Shown piece after piece: positions 1-8,048 of a stretch of 9,028 nucleotides of DNA. Both the position numbers and the translations under genes were made by a program. Position 1 is the first letter of the stretch. Each line of letters opens with the position of its first letter. The notes below the pieces were generated by a model that made no database searches, had not been told where the DNA came from, and saw only the letters and a list, made by a program, of their open reading frames with translations. The stretch covers positions 1 through 9,028 of the forward strand of contig CALEIL010000252.1 in the NCBI GenBank assembly GCA_937876435.1. The letters are read 5' to 3'. Source of the stretch: an uncultured Bacteroidota bacterium. Its GTDB lineage: Bacteria > Bacteroidota > Bacteroidia > Chitinophagales > Saprospiraceae.

Positions 1-102
1 TGACTCAAAATATCCTCGAATGATTCTTAAATCTTTATCCTGACAGAGTACTAGTACCACAATTACTATCTCTTGACCTCTGTTACATCAAAAATCATAA
101 CT
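1..102. other. Flank downstream of the glycoside-hydrolase-like gene; no supported gene
   Basis: This AT-rich stretch follows the stop codon (TAG on the minus strand) of the first gene. I see no hairpin plus T-run that would act as its terminator. A perfect 10-base palindrome, GTACTAGTAC, lies at 48-57. On the minus strand a GTG at 60 opens a frame that stays open for 20 codons to the window edge. That is too short to call a gene, but the minus-strand operon could continue to the left. Confidence 0.5.
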
Positions 103-2436
103 CTACTTCCCTTTCAACAACCACGCTTCATTCAAGCGGGAATGCTGTCGCCAATTGAGGTGACTTTCGTCAATATCACGGAAATGGATGATCAGACTGC
201 CTGATTTGGTCAATTCCTGGGGAACAGAAAATTCCTTGATTTCTCCGGTTTCCTTGCTGTATTTCACCGGACGAAGTTCCCGATTCCCGACCAGCGGGAA
301 AGCTTCACCAACTCCGGTCAGCCGTAATGTATACTTCGCTTTAGGATCCAATCCGTGGTACTGCAAAACGGGCCATCCCATGGAACTCATCCAGGAGAGT
401 CTGGATTTATTGTACCCTCTGTCCCACCAGTCAAACCCCGGATTGTCACTCAGGGAATAGAGTGGATCCGTATCATTGGCCTGTAGCCGGACGACGTGAG
501 AGCTCTTATTGACATTCCCGATATCGTCGTAAAATCCACCTTCTCCGGGATTCTCCCAGTTGCCCATTTCCACCAATCGCTCCGCTTTCCGGTTTTCACT
601 CCAGTCTTTCATCCTCTCAAATTCTGCCAAAATCCACCATTCATTGTTCAAAGGTCGATCGATAAAATCGATAATCGCACCTCGTTCCGGGTTGCGGGCA
701 TGGTAGAGCGGCACGCTGGGCTGAAATCCGATCACTTCAAATAAATCATCAGCCAGATGAAAAATACGGTTCCGGCCATCGTGGTCTTTAAAATGCGTCG
801 CCGATCTGGCCAATACACGCCGGACCGAATCTATCACCTCCTCCGATCCCAATTCGTGGGCCTGCACCAATATGCCATTGGCTTCTGTTTCCAATCCTTC
901 TTCATACCGAAACCGTTCCCGAACCAGGGCGTCATACTTAGCCCTTAACAGATACATTTTCCAACGCCAGTTTTCCCAATCCTCATCCAGATTATACTCC
1001 TCGTTCACCGCTTCCCACAATAATTTTGTGCCTACTACTGAGCCATTGGTCTTAATCGGGCCATCCCAGTTTGTCTCCAGGGCAAATAACCCATCAGCGA
1101 CCTGGTCGGCGGCGGGGGAACATAGAAAGAAATTGGCATAATCTCTTACGATTTGGGTAATGTCCGCATCGGGATCCCAGCCCAATCGGGACCAGACCAT
1201 CTTGTTGAGATCGTCGTGCATCCCATCGGAATAAGTGACAAAACCATCGGTATACGGAGCCGTGTATAAATATACGTTATGATATCTGACAGGCTGGGGA
1301 TTGATGGGTTCCCGGCCCAGAGTAAAATTGTAAGCAGGGTCCCACCACCAGTTGGGATACTGGCACCGCACCGTATGGGTAATATCGGGATAATGACGCA
1401 GCTGATATCGATCAGGAAGTGCTTCACGTGTTTCTTCGAGAGGAGGACTGCTGGGACCTGCCACCAACCCCCCCATCCAGTCGGGTGATTCGTCATTCAT
1501 AAAATCATAGACGTATTGGGTCTGATCATCCTCAAACCCCTGCATAGACAACCACATTTTGGCGGTGGGGTGGTATTTTCTGAGAAGAGCCGCCATTTTG
1601 GCCATCATGGGCAAGACCAGATCGGGTGGATTATTCCCGGGATCTCCACCAGGCACGAATACCGCATCCATCCGGGGAGAGTTTCGATAGAGATCCTCGC
1701 ACTGGCGCAGATATTCTTTTGATTTTTGAAGGTCGTTCAGATCAAATTCAATGGGCGTCCACACCCAGTAATCCACGTCATATTTCTGACACAGTTGGCC
1801 CAGTCGCACGTTCATCGAATCGGCTGAAATAGGGAAGTGAATAGGAACAGGGTCTGTAATAGGTATATTCTCAATGCTATTGGCCCCGAAAATGATCATA
1901 TCACGAATGTATTGTTCATAAATTTCCGGAGTCCAGGCATCGTACGAGTTGGCAGTATTGCGGTAACCGATCTGATGGCCCCGGATTGGTTTATCGGGTA
2001 CGGTGGAGGTGGATTGCCCATTCCAGGACATAACTCCTTCATAATGCGATTCCCGAAGGATCTGCCCCACACCAAATTGCAATCCGCGTTGGCCCCGACT
2101 CTGAATGTATATCCTCTGAGACTGCCTGAATATCCGGTAACCCTCCTCATTGGCGGGTAGTTCAGGACTTTGATCAGCTTCGGCTGGCCAGGCATCACTT
2201 GCAGCTAGCAGGATAATCTGGCCGTTTTCCTGGCCAATTCTTTCAGCCACGGAAATGGGGGTGGGGATTCGATCATTGATTTCTCCCCTCAGAAGTTCAA
2301 GCGGAGTACTTCCGTATAGATTTTGGACCGATTCTGTAGCGTATACCGAACGGATCACGATGGGAGATTGGCTAATTCCTGAGGTCAGCCCAAGCCATAG
2401 GATGGTCAGTGTAATAATAATTTTGTAGTCCAACAC
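103..2436 (-). CDS. Secreted glycoside-hydrolase-like protein with GH67 N-terminal-like domain, substrate unknown
   Basis: A protein of 777 residues that probably acts on a carbohydrate in the periplasm or outside the cell. Residues 1-23 look like a signal peptide: Lys5, a hydrophobic core, then small residues; there is no lipobox cysteine. Residues about 25-135 resemble the alpha/beta domain found in front of GH67 and GH20 barrels, ending in the motif GLQFGVGQILRE. A probable TIM barrel (about 150-440) starts at RGHQIGYRNTANSYDAW and carries VPGGDPGNNPPD (261-272) and YSDGMHDD (402-409), which offer candidate acidic catalytic or binding residues. A helical segment follows (about 470-570). 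The end (about 625-777) is beta-rich, with GGFYDD (633-638) and YHGLDPKAKYTLRLTG. The start is GTG; TTG one codon later is the only nearby alternative and there is no clear ribosome binding site. The gene lies 110 bases beyond susD, behind a terminator. Front domain and enzyme-like architecture are recalled family resemblance; the reaction, for example alpha-glucuronidase, is not established. Confidence 0.75.
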   Translation of the reverse strand: MLDYKIIITLTILWLGLTSGISQSPIVIRSVYATESVQNLYGSTPLELLRGEINDRIPTPISVAERIGQENGQIILLAASDAWPAEADQSPELPANEEGYRIFRQSQRIYIQSRGQRGLQFGVGQILRESHYEGVMSWNGQSTSTVPDKPIRGHQIGYRNTANSYDAWTPEIYEQYIRDMIIFGANSIENIPITDPVPIHFPISADSMNVRLGQLCQKYDVDYWVWTPIEFDLNDLQKSKEYLRQCEDLYRNSPRMDAVFVPGGDPGNNPPDLVLPMMAKMAALLRKYHPTAKMWLSMQGFEDDQTQYVYDFMNDESPDWMGGLVAGPSSPPLEETREALPDRYQLRHYPDITHTVRCQYPNWWWDPAYNFTLGREPINPQPVRYHNVYLYTAPYTDGFVTYSDGMHDDLNKMVWSRLGWDPDADITQIVRDYANFFLCSPAADQVADGLFALETNWDGPIKTNGSVVGTKLLWEAVNEEYNLDEDWENWRWKMYLLRAKYDALVRERFRYEEGLETEANGILVQAHELGSEEVIDSVRRVLARSATHFKDHDGRNRIFHLADDLFEVIGFQPSVPLYHARNPERGAIIDFIDRPLNNEWWILAEFERMKDWSENRKAERLVEMGNWENPGEGGFYDDIGNVNKSSHVVRLQANDTDPLYSLSDNPGFDWWDRGYNKSRLSWMSSMGWPVLQYHGLDPKAKYTLRLTGVGEAFPLVGNRELRPVKYSKETGEIKEFSVPQELTKSGSLIIHFRDIDESHLNWRQHSRLNEAWLLKGK

Positions 2437-2471
2437 GTGTTTATTTTGAATTATTGAAGAGCGATGAAGTT

Positions 2472-2510
2472 AAAAAAAATCCGGTATTCCTTCGCATGGA
2501 ATACCGGATT
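2472..2510 (-). terminator. Intrinsic terminator after the susD-like gene
   Basis: A perfect 13-base-pair stem (AATCCGGTATTCC at 2478-2490 with GGAATACCGGATT at 2498-2510) encloses a 7-base loop. Read on the minus strand, the stem runs straight into eight consecutive T residues (2479-2472), the form of a Rho-independent terminator. On the plus strand no T-run follows, so it acts leftward only. It lies 36 bases beyond the end of the SusD-like gene and 35 bases before the GTG of the next gene, so it partly separates the two. It may also protect the susC-susD mRNA from 3' exonucleases. Confidence 0.85.
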
Positions 2511-2546
2511 AATAAGTTCGATCGGGGTTAATCTGTGCTTAAAAAA

Positions 2547-4163
2547 TCAATACGGTTTGCCGGTCCCCGCGATCAACCAGGACTTGGACCAGGGACTGTT
2601 CTTCTCGTCCTGGGAAAACGGTGATAAGGTCATGTTTTCCAATGCTGATTCGATATTTTTCTGGTTGAAATTCAATTCATTATTCCCATAGATATATCGC
2701 AAAGGCAAGGCAGGCCGGGGGGTCAATTCACCCGTAGTCAAAGCTGGCAATCCTGTTCTGCGGTAATCGAACCATGCCTCTTGTGCAGCCGTCCAACTCG
2801 CGATCCATTTTTGGGTCATTAATTGCTCCAGGGTACCATCGTATGCCACCAGGGGATGAGCCAGATATTCATCGGCTTCACTTCCCACGGTCCATTCTTC
2901 CAGAGAAGCCTCAATGGCGTGTTTGTAGTGTTCTTCAGCACCACTGATCCACCCTTTCTGAGCTGCTTCGGTCAGCAGAAACTCCACCTCAGCAAAAGAC
3001 ATCAATCGCGCATTCAATAGCGGTCCACCCGCTTCTCTGTACCGATCATTCAGGTACGAAGTCACTTTGGTCTGAGAGGTCTGACCGGGTGTCGGATTGA
3101 GGTTGTACCCGGAAGGTATGGTCAACTGCGTAGGTAAGCCTACGTAATCCGGATTGGTATTGAGTTTGAAATTCTCTATGCTCTGAGGTGTAAAGTAGCG
3201 AACACCATCCACTACGGTATTATCAGGATAGGACGTACTGGCTGCTGTAGGTAATTCTACTTTGGCAAACCAGATATGGATCCTCGGATCATTCCGTTCG
3301 CGCAGAGCCTCCACGAGAGTAGCAGCTGGATGGATCCGACGGAAATTACTTCCTCCGGTTCCGTCAAATACAGAGTTTTCAGGCCACGCTGTGGTCTCGT
3401 TGGAACCCGTATAATTCATATAGGCATTGTCGTCATTACTCGTGAAAATGGGCTGGCTGTTGGCGATACTGGCGAACTCGCTGCCTACATCTTTCTTGTT
3501 GGATATCCGCATCAAATAGCGCAATCGAAGTGAATTCGCAAATTTTTGCCATTTTATCGGGTCACCACCGTAAATGACGTCCGCATCGGGAAAGATTTCC
3601 TTATAAGAATCGGGAGCCGCGGACAGTATGCTGGAAGCTTCTGCCAGATCCGCCAGGATGCCATTATAGATCACCTCCTGACTGTCGTACGCAGGAAGAA
3701 GATTTTCATTTCCACCAACATCCCCATTGAGTGCGTTGGTATAAGGAGCATCGCCCCACAAATCAGTGATCTGCCCGAAAATGAAAGCTTTCATCACTAG
3801 AGATACAGCCTGGTGAAACTTCAGGTCGTTCTCCACAGCTTTATCATACACCGCTTCGTTATTCCGCAACATACTGTAATAGCCTCCCCAGTCAGAGGGA
3901 CCCCAGTCATAATTATTGTGTCCACCAAACCAGGCATCCTTCTGGGTATGCTGCATGACCCCTGATGCATTTCCATAGCCCACACCCACATAGTTTTGTG
4001 CAGCCTGAGTCAATACAGTAGATAAAATCAGGTTTGCGTTGGCTTTTTCAAGATCCACGCCATTGGGATTGATATTGAGTTCTGTCAGGTCTTTACAGGA
4101 TTGGATACCCAATGCCATAATGGCTGCCAGAAGAAGTATCGATATTTTATTTAGATATTTCAT
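2547..4163 (-). CDS. SusD/RagB-family outer-membrane lipoprotein (SusD-like_2 type)
   Basis: A surface glycan-binding lipoprotein that forms the lid of the SusC channel next to it. It has 538 residues, normal for the family. The N-terminus is a lipoprotein signal with hydrophobic core LLLAAIMALG and lipobox I-Q-S-Cys23; mature residues begin C-K-D, acidic and polar as in surface-exported Bacteroidota lipoproteins. The family's early TELNINPN segment (27-34) follows. Helical repeat signatures include QITDLWGDAPYTNAL (131-145), FAEVEFLLTEAAQKGW (390-405) and QEAWFDYRRTGLPAL (461-475). The C-terminal stretch with ELNFNQKN fits the SusD-and-RagB-like branch rather than classic SusD. The gene starts 11 bases after the SusC stop, so the two are one transcription unit. 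The start is ATG with no Shine-Dalgarno sequence, usual for this phylum. The ligand cannot be read from the sequence. Confidence 0.95.
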   Translation of the reverse strand: MKYLNKISILLLAAIMALGIQSCKDLTELNINPNGVDLEKANANLILSTVLTQAAQNYVGVGYGNASGVMQHTQKDAWFGGHNNYDWGPSDWGGYYSMLRNNEAVYDKAVENDLKFHQAVSLVMKAFIFGQITDLWGDAPYTNALNGDVGGNENLLPAYDSQEVIYNGILADLAEASSILSAAPDSYKEIFPDADVIYGGDPIKWQKFANSLRLRYLMRISNKKDVGSEFASIANSQPIFTSNDDNAYMNYTGSNETTAWPENSVFDGTGGSNFRRIHPAATLVEALRERNDPRIHIWFAKVELPTAASTSYPDNTVVDGVRYFTPQSIENFKLNTNPDYVGLPTQLTIPSGYNLNPTPGQTSQTKVTSYLNDRYREAGGPLLNARLMSFAEVEFLLTEAAQKGWISGAEEHYKHAIEASLEEWTVGSEADEYLAHPLVAYDGTLEQLMTQKWIASWTAAQEAWFDYRRTGLPALTTGELTPRPALPLRYIYGNNELNFNQKNIESALENMTLSPFSQDEKNSPWSKSWLIAGTGKPY

Positions 4164-4174
4164 AATGTGATTTA

Positions 4175-7100
4175 TTAAAAGTTAGCAGATAACCGAATTC
4201 CGATGGGAAGGACAAAAGGAGTTACGTTGTACCGTTCTATTCCTTGTTTGAATCCGTTTCCTTCGGGCTGGAAAGCTCTTTCCGGATCGATTCCGATGTC
4301 AGCTTTTGTCCATAAAATAAGGTTTCGGCTGTAAATTGATAAAGTAAGGTTGTCCATTTTGACAGATTGCGTCCAGGCAGCAGGCAATGTATAAGCCAGG
4401 GACAACTCTCTCAGTTTGATAAACGACGCATCAAAAGTAGCCGCTTTTGTAAAATCCCAGGGGTAATTATCCGCCATTGGAATATACTGCGTTCCTTCAT
4501 CACCCAGATTTTCGATATATCTGATCAGATTACCATTGTCATCGTATTCTGCAATAACTCCGGGGTTGAACGTACCGCTACCGACAGGTAAACCGTCGTA
4601 AACTATTTCATAACCACCCATCTCTGGAGTGGGTCCACCGACTACGGGCGTGTTGTTGACGATGATATCATCCGCATTATCCTTCAGGTACTGAGAAAGG
4701 CTTCCGTTAATCTCCTGCGGATTGATCACGTTGTCCAACTGTCGCTGTGTAGAAAAATCGGATTCTCCGTAGCGGTAGGTCTGGGATACAAAATCACCCC
4801 CCTGACGCCAATCGAATACCGCGCTCAATCGGAAATTTTTAAATCTAACTCCAGTGCTCATGCCCACGATAAAATCGGGATTATAATTCCCGATCTTCAC
4901 CAGGTTGTTGATACCACCTTCGCTGTTCCAGCTACCGGAACCGTCCAGTATCGGCCAGCCATAATATTCAGAATTGGGATCCTCAACGGTCAATAATTTT
5001 GTATCGTAAATATTTCCGATATCCTCACCGATCCATGTATAGGCTCCTCCTTTTGCGTCGGTCCAGAAATTGATGAAATCAATTCCATCAGCCAGCTCCT
5101 CGATTCGGGTCCGGTTGAATGTATAGTTGAAATCGATATCCCAAGAAAAGTCGTTGGTTGAAAATACCGTTGATCCCAGGGACAATTCGATACCGCGGCT
5201 ACTAACCAATCCGGCGTTGATCAATTTACTTCCATATCCGGAAGACTCAGGCAGCGCCAGAGAAAGGATTTGGTTTTTGTTATCAGATTCGTAGTAGGTC
5301 GCCTCAAATCTGAACTTGTTTTGAAACAGAATCCATTCTGTACCCACTTCGATCGAAGAAATGATTTCAGGTTTCAGATCAGGAGTCAACAGCGTACCGG
5401 AGGTAGATAATCGGGTCACCCCATTCCATGCACCTGCGTTGCCCAGGGTTGAAGTCAGACGGTAAGGACCGGTGTCATTACCTACCTGAGCCCATCCTCC
5501 ACGCAATTTGGCCATATCGATGTTATTGCCCATCGAGAAGATATTGTTGAGCAAAGCACTCAATGTCACGCTCGGATAAAAATAAGATCTGTTTTCTTCC
5601 GGCAGAGTACTGGACCAGTCGTTCCTGGCGGTAACGTCCAGATAGAGTAAATCTTTGAAACCCAGACTGGCCATTCCGTAGGCGCTATAGATGGCTTTCT
5701 CGCTTTTGTAGTCCCCGTATTGAATATTGGCGGGGGAAATATTGGACAGGGCAAACAGTCCTGGAATAACCAATCCACCTCGGCTCGATGATGCGGTATT
5801 GCTGTTATAAGTTTGGAACATAGAATTCCCTCCTACCGATGCACGGAGTGAAAAATTATTAAAATATTTGTCGTAGGCCAGATTCACAGAAGTGTTTCCT
5901 TCCATTCTGGAAATATTCTCGATCCCGTAAATACCGTTGGAATTTCGGCTTTCGCTAAATGGAATCTGATTGTTCCGGTTCTCGCTGTATTGGTCCATTG
6001 CGTAAGTAAAGGAAGCGGTCAATTCCGGTGTGAGTTTGTAATCTACGTTGGCATTACCGAATACACGATCTCTGGTAAATGCATTTTTGACTTCGTAGGC
6101 GAGGAACCATGGATTATTGTGATCAGGAACTTGTTTTTGCTGAATATCAGTCTGTCCTTCTACCCAATAATCTCTCAGATCCATAATGTCCACGTGGGAA
6201 GACAAACCGTAAGCCCATTCGAGGGGGTTGGTTCCCCGGTTGTTCGCTGGAATGCTGTTGGAATTGGAACGTCCCACATTAACGTTGGTGCTAAAAGACA
6301 ATTTAGGATTAATTTCGTAGGTACCACTAACGTTCAGTGAATTCCGGTACATATCTGAATTGGGAACTATCCCACGGTTGTTCATATTGGTATATGACAC
6401 CCGGAAAGAACTGTTCGCTCCTCCCCCACTAATAGCTATATTATTGGTATTGGTGATTCCGGTCTGCACGAAATTTTTAACGTTATCGGGATGCGAAACC
6501 AACGGCAATGGAATAGGATCTCCATTGGCATCCAGAGGGCTGTTCCACTGGATTGCGGTCTGTCCGATATCGAGTTGTGGTCCCAGTCGGGCTGCACTTC
6601 CTTCATCGATGACCAGGGGACCACCGGTGAGGTCTTGCCACTGCGCTGAGGTGAACGGCGTCACACCAGTGGCAAACAGGCTGTGTTTTTTCAAATATTG
6701 ATAAGGCTGATCAAATACCGCGCTGGTATTCAAAGATACTTTCATCCCCTGATTCTTTTTCCCCGTTTTGGTGGTGATAAGTACCACACCGTTTCCTGCT
6801 CGTGAACCGTAGAGAGCTGCTGCTCCGGCTCCTTTCAGGATGGATACATTTTCGATGTCAGCCGGATTGAGGTCGGAAATAGCGTTTCCATAATCCACGA
6901 CATTCCGGTCTCCCACCTGTCTGGTGTTCCCGCTAAATGAATTGCTGACGGGTACTCCGTCGATTACAAACAAAGGTTGGTTATCACCTGTCAGCGAGGA
7001 GGCACCCCGGATAATCATACTGACAGAAGAAGTTGCGGAACCACCGGAAGAATTGATGGTGACACCGGACACTCTTCCAGAAAGTCCATTGAGGACGTTT

Positions 7101-7540
7101 TCCTGAACGACTTCATTCAGTGCAGCTCCGTCTATTTCCTCGACCGCGTACCCCAGTGATTTTTTATCTCTGGATACACCCAGCGCGGTCACTACGACCT
7201 GATCCAGTGTCTGAGAACTGGAAATCAGAACGATATCCACATTGGCACGTCCGTTTACGCTTACTTCCTGAGTAGTATAACCGATATAGGTCACCACCAG
7301 GACAGCGTCGTCCGCTACATCTTGTAGGGTAAATTTTCCGTCAAAATCGGTGGAGGTTCCCTTGGAAGTTCCTTTTACTAGTACGTTTACTCCGATCAGA
7401 GGTTCGTTGTTTTCATCAGTAATCTGACCAGTGACCCGGTCAACGGGTAGATCCGCGGCTTGCATGGCAAGCGGAATCGACAACATTAAAGCCAGAATCA
7501 TCAGTGAATTCCAGCAATTTTTAAGTCTGTGTTTCATCAT
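4175..7540 (-). CDS. SusC/RagA-family TonB-dependent outer-membrane transporter
   Basis: A 1121-residue TonB-dependent channel that imports a ligand, most likely an oligosaccharide, with its SusD partner. Residues 1-28 are a signal peptide ending AMQA. Residues about 34-106 are the carboxypeptidase-regulatory-like domain (VTGQITDENNEPLIGVNVLV, then FDGKFTL and YIGY) that marks SusC proteins. A TonB-box-like segment, LDQVVVTALG, spans 112-121. The plug domain (about 125-260) holds the family signatures IRGASSL, PLFVIDGVPV (189-198) and LKGAGAAALYGSRAGNG (235-251). The rest is the beta-barrel, ending in an aromatic residue (SANF). Length and domain order are complete, with no frameshift. The start is a double ATG (MMK); the second could also be used. 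There is no TonB-linked sigma/anti-sigma signalling domain between signal peptide and regulatory domain, which fits control by the divergent AraC-type gene instead. Substrate unknown. Confidence 0.96.
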   Translation of the reverse strand: MMKHRLKNCWNSLMILALMLSIPLAMQAADLPVDRVTGQITDENNEPLIGVNVLVKGTSKGTSTDFDGKFTLQDVADDAVLVVTYIGYTTQEVSVNGRANVDIVLISSSQTLDQVVVTALGVSRDKKSLGYAVEEIDGAALNEVVQENVLNGLSGRVSGVTINSSGGSATSSVSMIIRGASSLTGDNQPLFVIDGVPVSNSFSGNTRQVGDRNVVDYGNAISDLNPADIENVSILKGAGAAALYGSRAGNGVVLITTKTGKKNQGMKVSLNTSAVFDQPYQYLKKHSLFATGVTPFTSAQWQDLTGGPLVIDEGSAARLGPQLDIGQTAIQWNSPLDANGDPIPLPLVSHPDNVKNFVQTGITNTNNIAISGGGANSSFRVSYTNMNNRGIVPNSDMYRNSLNVSGTYEINPKLSFSTNVNVGRSNSNSIPANNRGTNPLEWAYGLSSHVDIMDLRDYWVEGQTDIQQKQVPDHNNPWFLAYEVKNAFTRDRVFGNANVDYKLTPELTASFTYAMDQYSENRNNQIPFSESRNSNGIYGIENISRMEGNTSVNLAYDKYFNNFSLRASVGGNSMFQTYNSNTASSSRGGLVIPGLFALSNISPANIQYGDYKSEKAIYSAYGMASLGFKDLLYLDVTARNDWSSTLPEENRSYFYPSVTLSALLNNIFSMGNNIDMAKLRGGWAQVGNDTGPYRLTSTLGNAGAWNGVTRLSTSGTLLTPDLKPEIISSIEVGTEWILFQNKFRFEATYYESDNKNQILSLALPESSGYGSKLINAGLVSSRGIELSLGSTVFSTNDFSWDIDFNYTFNRTRIEELADGIDFINFWTDAKGGAYTWIGEDIGNIYDTKLLTVEDPNSEYYGWPILDGSGSWNSEGGINNLVKIGNYNPDFIVGMSTGVRFKNFRLSAVFDWRQGGDFVSQTYRYGESDFSTQRQLDNVINPQEINGSLSQYLKDNADDIIVNNTPVVGGPTPEMGGYEIVYDGLPVGSGTFNPGVIAEYDDNGNLIRYIENLGDEGTQYIPMADNYPWDFTKAATFDASFIKLRELSLAYTLPAAWTQSVKMDNLTLSIYSRNLILWTKADIGIDPERAFQPEGNGFKQGIERYNVTPFVLPIGIRLSANF

Positions 7541-7596
7541 TGTTGGTTTGAATTTGTGTTAAAATGATATGATAGCACGTTATGCTTCATTATAGT

Positions 7597-7604
7597 CAAA
7601 AATA
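7597..7604 (-). promoter_or_regulatory. Candidate -7 element of the susC-like promoter
   Basis: On the minus strand these bases read TATTTTTG, a full match to the Bacteroidota -7 consensus TAnnTTTG. Transcription would start near 7591, leaving a leader of about 50 bases before the transporter start. No TTTG sits at the expected -33 spacing (about 7624-7627), so the promoter would probably need an activator. A second TATTTTTG on the same strand lies at 7814-7821, also without a -33 partner, and is an alternative. Confidence 0.45.
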
Positions 7605-7631
7605 AGTTCCATGTTTGAAATTCAGCTGGAC

Positions 7632-7671
7632 CCGGATGTTGCCGGATCGTATTTTTGCTCGATCACCGGAT
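7632..7671. promoter_or_regulatory. Three CCGGAT repeats, candidate operator for the AraC-type regulator
   Basis: CCGGAT occurs at 7632-7637, 7642-7647 and 7666-7671, all in the same direction; the first two are 10 bases apart (one helical turn) and the third 24 bases further on. The second and third also form an imperfect dyad, CCGGATCG against CGATCACCGG. Relative to the predicted susC start near 7591 the cluster covers roughly -41 to -80, where AraC-family activators usually bind. Sequence and positions are seen; the binding role is inferred. Confidence 0.4.
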
Positions 7672-7944
7672 ATCTTCTCCATCCACTCCGGGCTTTATCC
7701 CCGTCTCAGTCTGGTTCCGAAAATTTCCGGCAAATGTTAGTTTTTTCCTATTAACTTAATATTAATTCGCAGACAAAATATTATCACAATCTTCAGATAT
7801 GTCCGAATTAAGGCAAAAATAAAAAGTAAAATTCCCGTTATTTATGTAAATTTTAGCCATAATTCATACTATATTGGCTTCTCGTTTGACCATCGGTCCA
7901 TAGCATATTACTCTAAGCCAAATCGAGGAGAAGCGAATGTATAT

Positions 7945-7978
7945 TTTGTAAAAGACACATAGATCAAATTAAATTTTG
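7945..7978 (+). promoter_or_regulatory. Candidate promoter of the araC-like gene
   Basis: TTTG at 7945-7948 is followed after 21 bases by TAAATTTTG (7970-7978), close to the Bacteroidota pair TTTG and TAnnTTTG but with one extra base inside the -7 element. Transcription would start near 7984 and leave a leader of about 65 bases before the ATG at 8049. It is the best plus-strand candidate I found near the gene, though not an exact consensus match. Confidence 0.3.
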
Positions 7979-8002
7979 AGGCGATCCTAAAAATTATAAA
8001 AA

Positions 8003-8012
8003 TGCTCGATCA
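8003..8012 (+). repeat. Second copy of a 10-base direct repeat TGCTCGATCA
   Basis: TGCTCGATCA occurs here and at 7656-7665, inside the CCGGAT cluster. The first copy is upstream of the predicted susC promoter; this one is in the predicted araC leader, 37 bases before the ATG. A shared regulator site at both ends of the region would fit autoregulation, but by rough estimate a 10-base match within 500 bases arises by chance about one time in ten. Confidence 0.3.
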
Positions 8013-8048
8013 AAAATCAGGATTTCTAAAACTAAACATCTCACAGCT

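Larger units (their letters stand above)
7541..8048. other. Divergent intergenic control region between susC-like and araC-like genes
   Basis: These 508 bases have no supported gene and are AT-rich, especially 7740-8040, while 7628-7735 is more GC-rich and carries CCGG-containing repeats. Besides the promoter and operator candidates listed separately, it holds a perfect palindrome TTAATATTAA (7756-7765) and a near-palindrome CCGAAAATTTCCGG (7717-7730, one mismatched pair). Both flanking genes read outwards, so promoters for both must lie here. No tRNA or conserved riboswitch is recognisable. Confidence 0.8.

Noticed and set aside
48..57. Palindrome GTACTAGTAC as a terminator for the enzyme gene
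   Set aside because: It is a short self-complementary word with no loop and no T-run, so it would not form a stable terminator hairpin.
1..60. Possible start of another minus-strand gene (GTG at 60, open to the edge)
   Set aside because: Only 20 codons are visible and they have no recognisable motif; it cannot be told from chance.
1146..1496. Open frame of 116 codons on the minus strand inside the enzyme gene
   Set aside because: It overlaps the well-supported enzyme reading frame on the same strand and its translation has no recognisable motif or domain; it is a shadow frame.
5990..6340. Open frame of 116 codons on the plus strand antisense to the susC-like gene
   Set aside because: The susC-like frame is continuous and family-typical here; the antisense product shows no domain, and long antisense frames are common opposite genes of this composition.
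7650..7657. TATTTTTG on the plus strand as a promoter for the araC-like gene
   Set aside because: It is almost 400 bases from the ATG and has no TTTG at a suitable -33 distance; the candidate at 7945-7978 is closer and better placed.
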